DNA of 64,000 nt, taken from the NCBI GenBank assembly GCA_013399895.1, contig VXBA01002640.1, forward strand, positions 361,111 to 425,110, read 5' to 3'. A model generated the notes under the pieces. That model made no database searches, was not told the DNA's origin, and saw only the letters and a list, made by a program, of their open reading frames with translations. The first letter of the stretch is position 1, and each line of letters starts with the position of its first letter. A program made the position numbers and the translations under genes. The stretch is from Serilophus lunatus (Eukaryota > Chordata > Aves > Passeriformes > Eurylaimidae). Positions 62,258 through 64,000 of this stretch are shown here, piece after piece.

Positions 62258-62289
62258 TATCAAATAGATTTTCTGTATTAAACTTCCAA

Positions 62290-62919
62290 TCCCCTGTGCT
62301 CTTATCTGTTTTGTGGGTATTCTCCTCCCTGAAACTGCATTTTTAAACAGACTTTTCTCTTTTTTGATCCTAGTGCTCTGTGTAACAAAGTAGAGCAGCA
62401 TATCAAGTATGTGTGTCCAGACTTGTTGATATTTAATCCAAAGCGCTTTGTTTTATGTTTCAGCCCTCTAAATTATCATCTGACCACTCAAACCAGCATT
62501 TTGAACTTTTTTTTAAAATAGTAGATAAGATCAGTGGCAAAAGTCAGCCTAGGACATGTATTTTAGTAAATTTGATTAGAAGTAATTTAAATAGTTTTCC
62601 TTCCAGTTATCACTGGATATATTTGGGATATTGAAATTGCTATCAGTATTATCAGTTTGGCTCCCTCTTTCTAACAGGCCTTTATCTGAGGACTGATAAG
62701 AGTTCAGCTTTCAAACTGAGGAGATGGAGCCTGATCTATTTTATGCTCTTGCCAGGTGGAAGGGTAAATGTGTAAAGTCCAGCAGGATTTGAGCACCAGC
62801 TCTGTGCTCACTGTCCGCTCTGCTCACAGGATACAAGGAAAACCAAGATGGTTTGCTGAATATATATTTTAATTCACACCTTCAAATAAATAATACGAAC
62901 CATTACAAAAATACACAAA
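62290..62919. other. Spacer between the convergent 3' ends of AFF4 and LEAP2
   Basis: AT-rich sequence with no gene or recognised repeat. If AFF4 also uses a signal at 63093, this would be part of a longer AFF4 trailer overlapping LEAP2 antisense. Confidence 0.5.
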
Positions 62920-63159
62920 TGAGCAGGAGATGCAGAGCCCTTTTATTGAGCTTGGCCAGAGACATCCTGAGGCCCAGAGTGCAGCCATGGGAGGAGATGG
63001 TCTTGAGCTCTTTGAAGTCCTTTTATCAGCACATGTGACAGAAATATTAAATACACTGATTGCTCGAGTCACTGCCCAGCTTCCGAACAGTCAATAAATA
63101 TGTCCCAAGTGTGTGCAGCATCAGCAGCAGTAACAGTGAGGGGTGTTGCCATCGTGAGC
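62920..63159 (-). other. LEAP2: LEAP2 3' UTR (putative)
   Basis: The region downstream of the LEAP2 stop on the minus strand. A minus-strand AATAAA lies at 62942-62947 (tttatt on plus), followed by a T/GT-rich element (tttgtgtatttttgt on the minus strand). This predicts a trailer of about 240 bases with cleavage near 62920. Confidence 0.55.
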
Positions 63160-63196
63160 TCACGCTGAGGCTGTGGTGAGGAGGCAGCGGTTCTTT
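63160..63196 (-). CDS. LEAP2: LEAP2, last coding exon (partial gene)
   Basis: On the minus strand a strong acceptor (gcttttttccag) is followed by one base completing a codon, then KNRCLLTTASA and a TGA stop. Bird LEAP2 ends in RKNRC plus a short tail of this type, and the human peptide has RKRRC at the same place, with the exon boundary before the Lys. LEAP2 is a secreted, liver- and gut-expressed peptide with four cysteines in two disulfides; it is an endogenous antagonist of the ghrelin receptor and was first described as antimicrobial. Only the fourth Cys is visible here. The other exons are not found up to base 64000 and must lie beyond it. Conserved order (AFF4 then LEAP2, tail to tail) supports the call. 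The short match is the main weakness. Confidence 0.65.
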
Positions 63197-64000
63197 CTGG
63201 AAAAAAGCCATCACGAGGCACTTTGAGCTGGGACTGCCAGTGAGTTGGGCTCAGAGGGGTGCCCCAGGTGCATCCTTAGCAGTGCTCCTTGTGCCCAGGT
63301 TCAGCAGTGCTGCAGCCCAGCTCGGGTAGCCCTCATATCCACCTCTGACTCTACTTCGTTTGTCTTGACTCATTTCCTGTTCTTTGCTTTACATCATAAC
63401 TCCAAAATGTGTGTTGCCCAGGGCTGTGCTCAGGCGCAGCATAGAAATGGTACAGAACTGCAGTCCTGTCCACAGGGACCTGTTCTGTCTGTGTCTTGTA
63501 GCTGCTTTTACAGCTCAGCTCTGGGAATCAGCAGAACCAAATGATTCATTTCAAACGCAGCATAGCAGCCCAACCACCCTGTCTTATTGACTTATTTATC
63601 CTATTTATTTGTAACACAATATGAAATAATCTTATTTATAATAATATTTATCAAAAATAAGACATACTTACCTATTTCTGCTATTTACATATGGTAGAAA
63701 ATGGCTGTGTTCAACCCTGTCTCTGATTTCTGGTATTGTGTACAGCGGATGCCACACAAAATCACCTTTCAGTCATTAGGAATTGTCACAAAAATTAATC
63801 TGTATTCATATGCAGTTTATACTACATGTTTCTATACTGCAGTTTGTACATGTATATATCTTGGACAATTTGCTCATCAAATGAAAACTAAATGGCTTTT
63901 GATATTTAGTTGTCTTTTAAACTATGAGCTTTAGTAAATACCCTAAAGCAATTCATTTAGTAGGGTAAGATTAATTAATAGATGCTTTTTTTACTTTTAG
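63197..64000 (-). other. LEAP2: Presumed LEAP2 intron 2 (partial)
   Basis: I searched both strands for the conserved LEAP2 core (TPFWRGVSLRPIGASC) and did not find it, so the preceding exon is outside the window. The segment 63580-63670 is rich in TTATTTA words. A good minus-strand donor word (gtaagtatgt, near 63661-63670) is present, but the sequence before it does not encode the expected LEAP2 residues. Confidence 0.5.

Larger units (their letters stand above)
57188..62275 (+). other. AFF4: AFF4 3' UTR
   Basis: A trailer of about 5.1 kb, similar in scale to the mammalian one, with no convincing coding potential. It contains an 18-A run at 59859-59876, a (TA)n tract with a Pumilio-type word TGTATATA at 60366-60373, a G-run at 61680-61700 and several candidate polyadenylation signals (57768, 60650, 61880, 61983, 62252). 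The last has the best downstream context. AT-rich pentamers (ATTTA) are scattered but not clustered. Confidence 0.8.

Noticed and set aside
63661..63700. Minus-strand exon ending at a good donor word (gtaagtatgt) as LEAP2 exon 2
   Set aside because: The bases before the donor do not encode the expected Cys-Arg end or the conserved LEAP2 core in any frame.
1..64000. CRISPR arrays, operons, bacterial mobile elements or a defence system
   Set aside because: The window is vertebrate nuclear DNA with introns throughout; the tandem repeats lack the spacer structure of CRISPR.

Overview
The window is vertebrate nuclear DNA, most likely from a bird. The evidence is several CR1-type LINE 3' ends, compact introns, very GC-rich promoters (one lost in a 696-base N gap), and the gene order ZCCHC10 - AFF4 - LEAP2, which matches the order I know from the human 5q31 region. 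There is no bacterial, plasmid or CRISPR content. The species cannot be fixed from sequence alone.

Layout. Bases 1-416 hold the right end of an endogenous retroviral element, with an LTR bounded by TGTGAA...TTCACA. Bases 484-640 are a GGGACA/GGGATA hexamer array. ZCCHC10 (+) then runs as four coding exons from 764 to 10954, with an 18-bp minisatellite in its first intron and a 3' UTR of about 1.45 kb. Bases 12420-14030 are intergenic. They carry an antisense CR1 tail that grades into a TATCCC minisatellite with a 57-bp higher-order period. The AFF4 CpG-island promoter follows, with three CACGTG boxes, and runs into the N gap (14318-15013) that presumably hides non-coding exon 1. AFF4 (+) has a large intron 1 (to 32247) with four CR1 fragments and a degenerate polypyrimidine array. 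Twenty coding exons (32252-57187) can be joined without a frame break into a 1158-residue protein. The AFF4 3' UTR is about 5.1 kb, ending near 62275. On the minus strand near the right edge, 63160-63196 reads as the last coding exon of LEAP2, whose other exons lie outside the window.

How the genes relate. AFF4 is the scaffold of the super elongation complex. Its P-TEFb-binding N-terminus, SIAH degron, ELL-binding module, AF9/ENL-binding motif and C-terminal homology domain are all visible and intact. ZCCHC10 is a small CCHC zinc-knuckle protein with a long serine/acidic tail. It lies in tandem with AFF4 but nothing in the sequence ties the two functionally. LEAP2 converges on AFF4 tail to tail.

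I found no new multi-gene system. The observations most worth testing are an unannotated 21-nt in-frame candidate microexon in AFF4 (44208-44228), the LTR promoter pointing into ZCCHC10, a TISU-like start context in ZCCHC10, the CR1-derived minisatellite at the AFF4 promoter, an array of acceptor-like motifs in AFF4 intron 1, and a tandem pair of perfect 26-bp hairpins in a late AFF4 intron.
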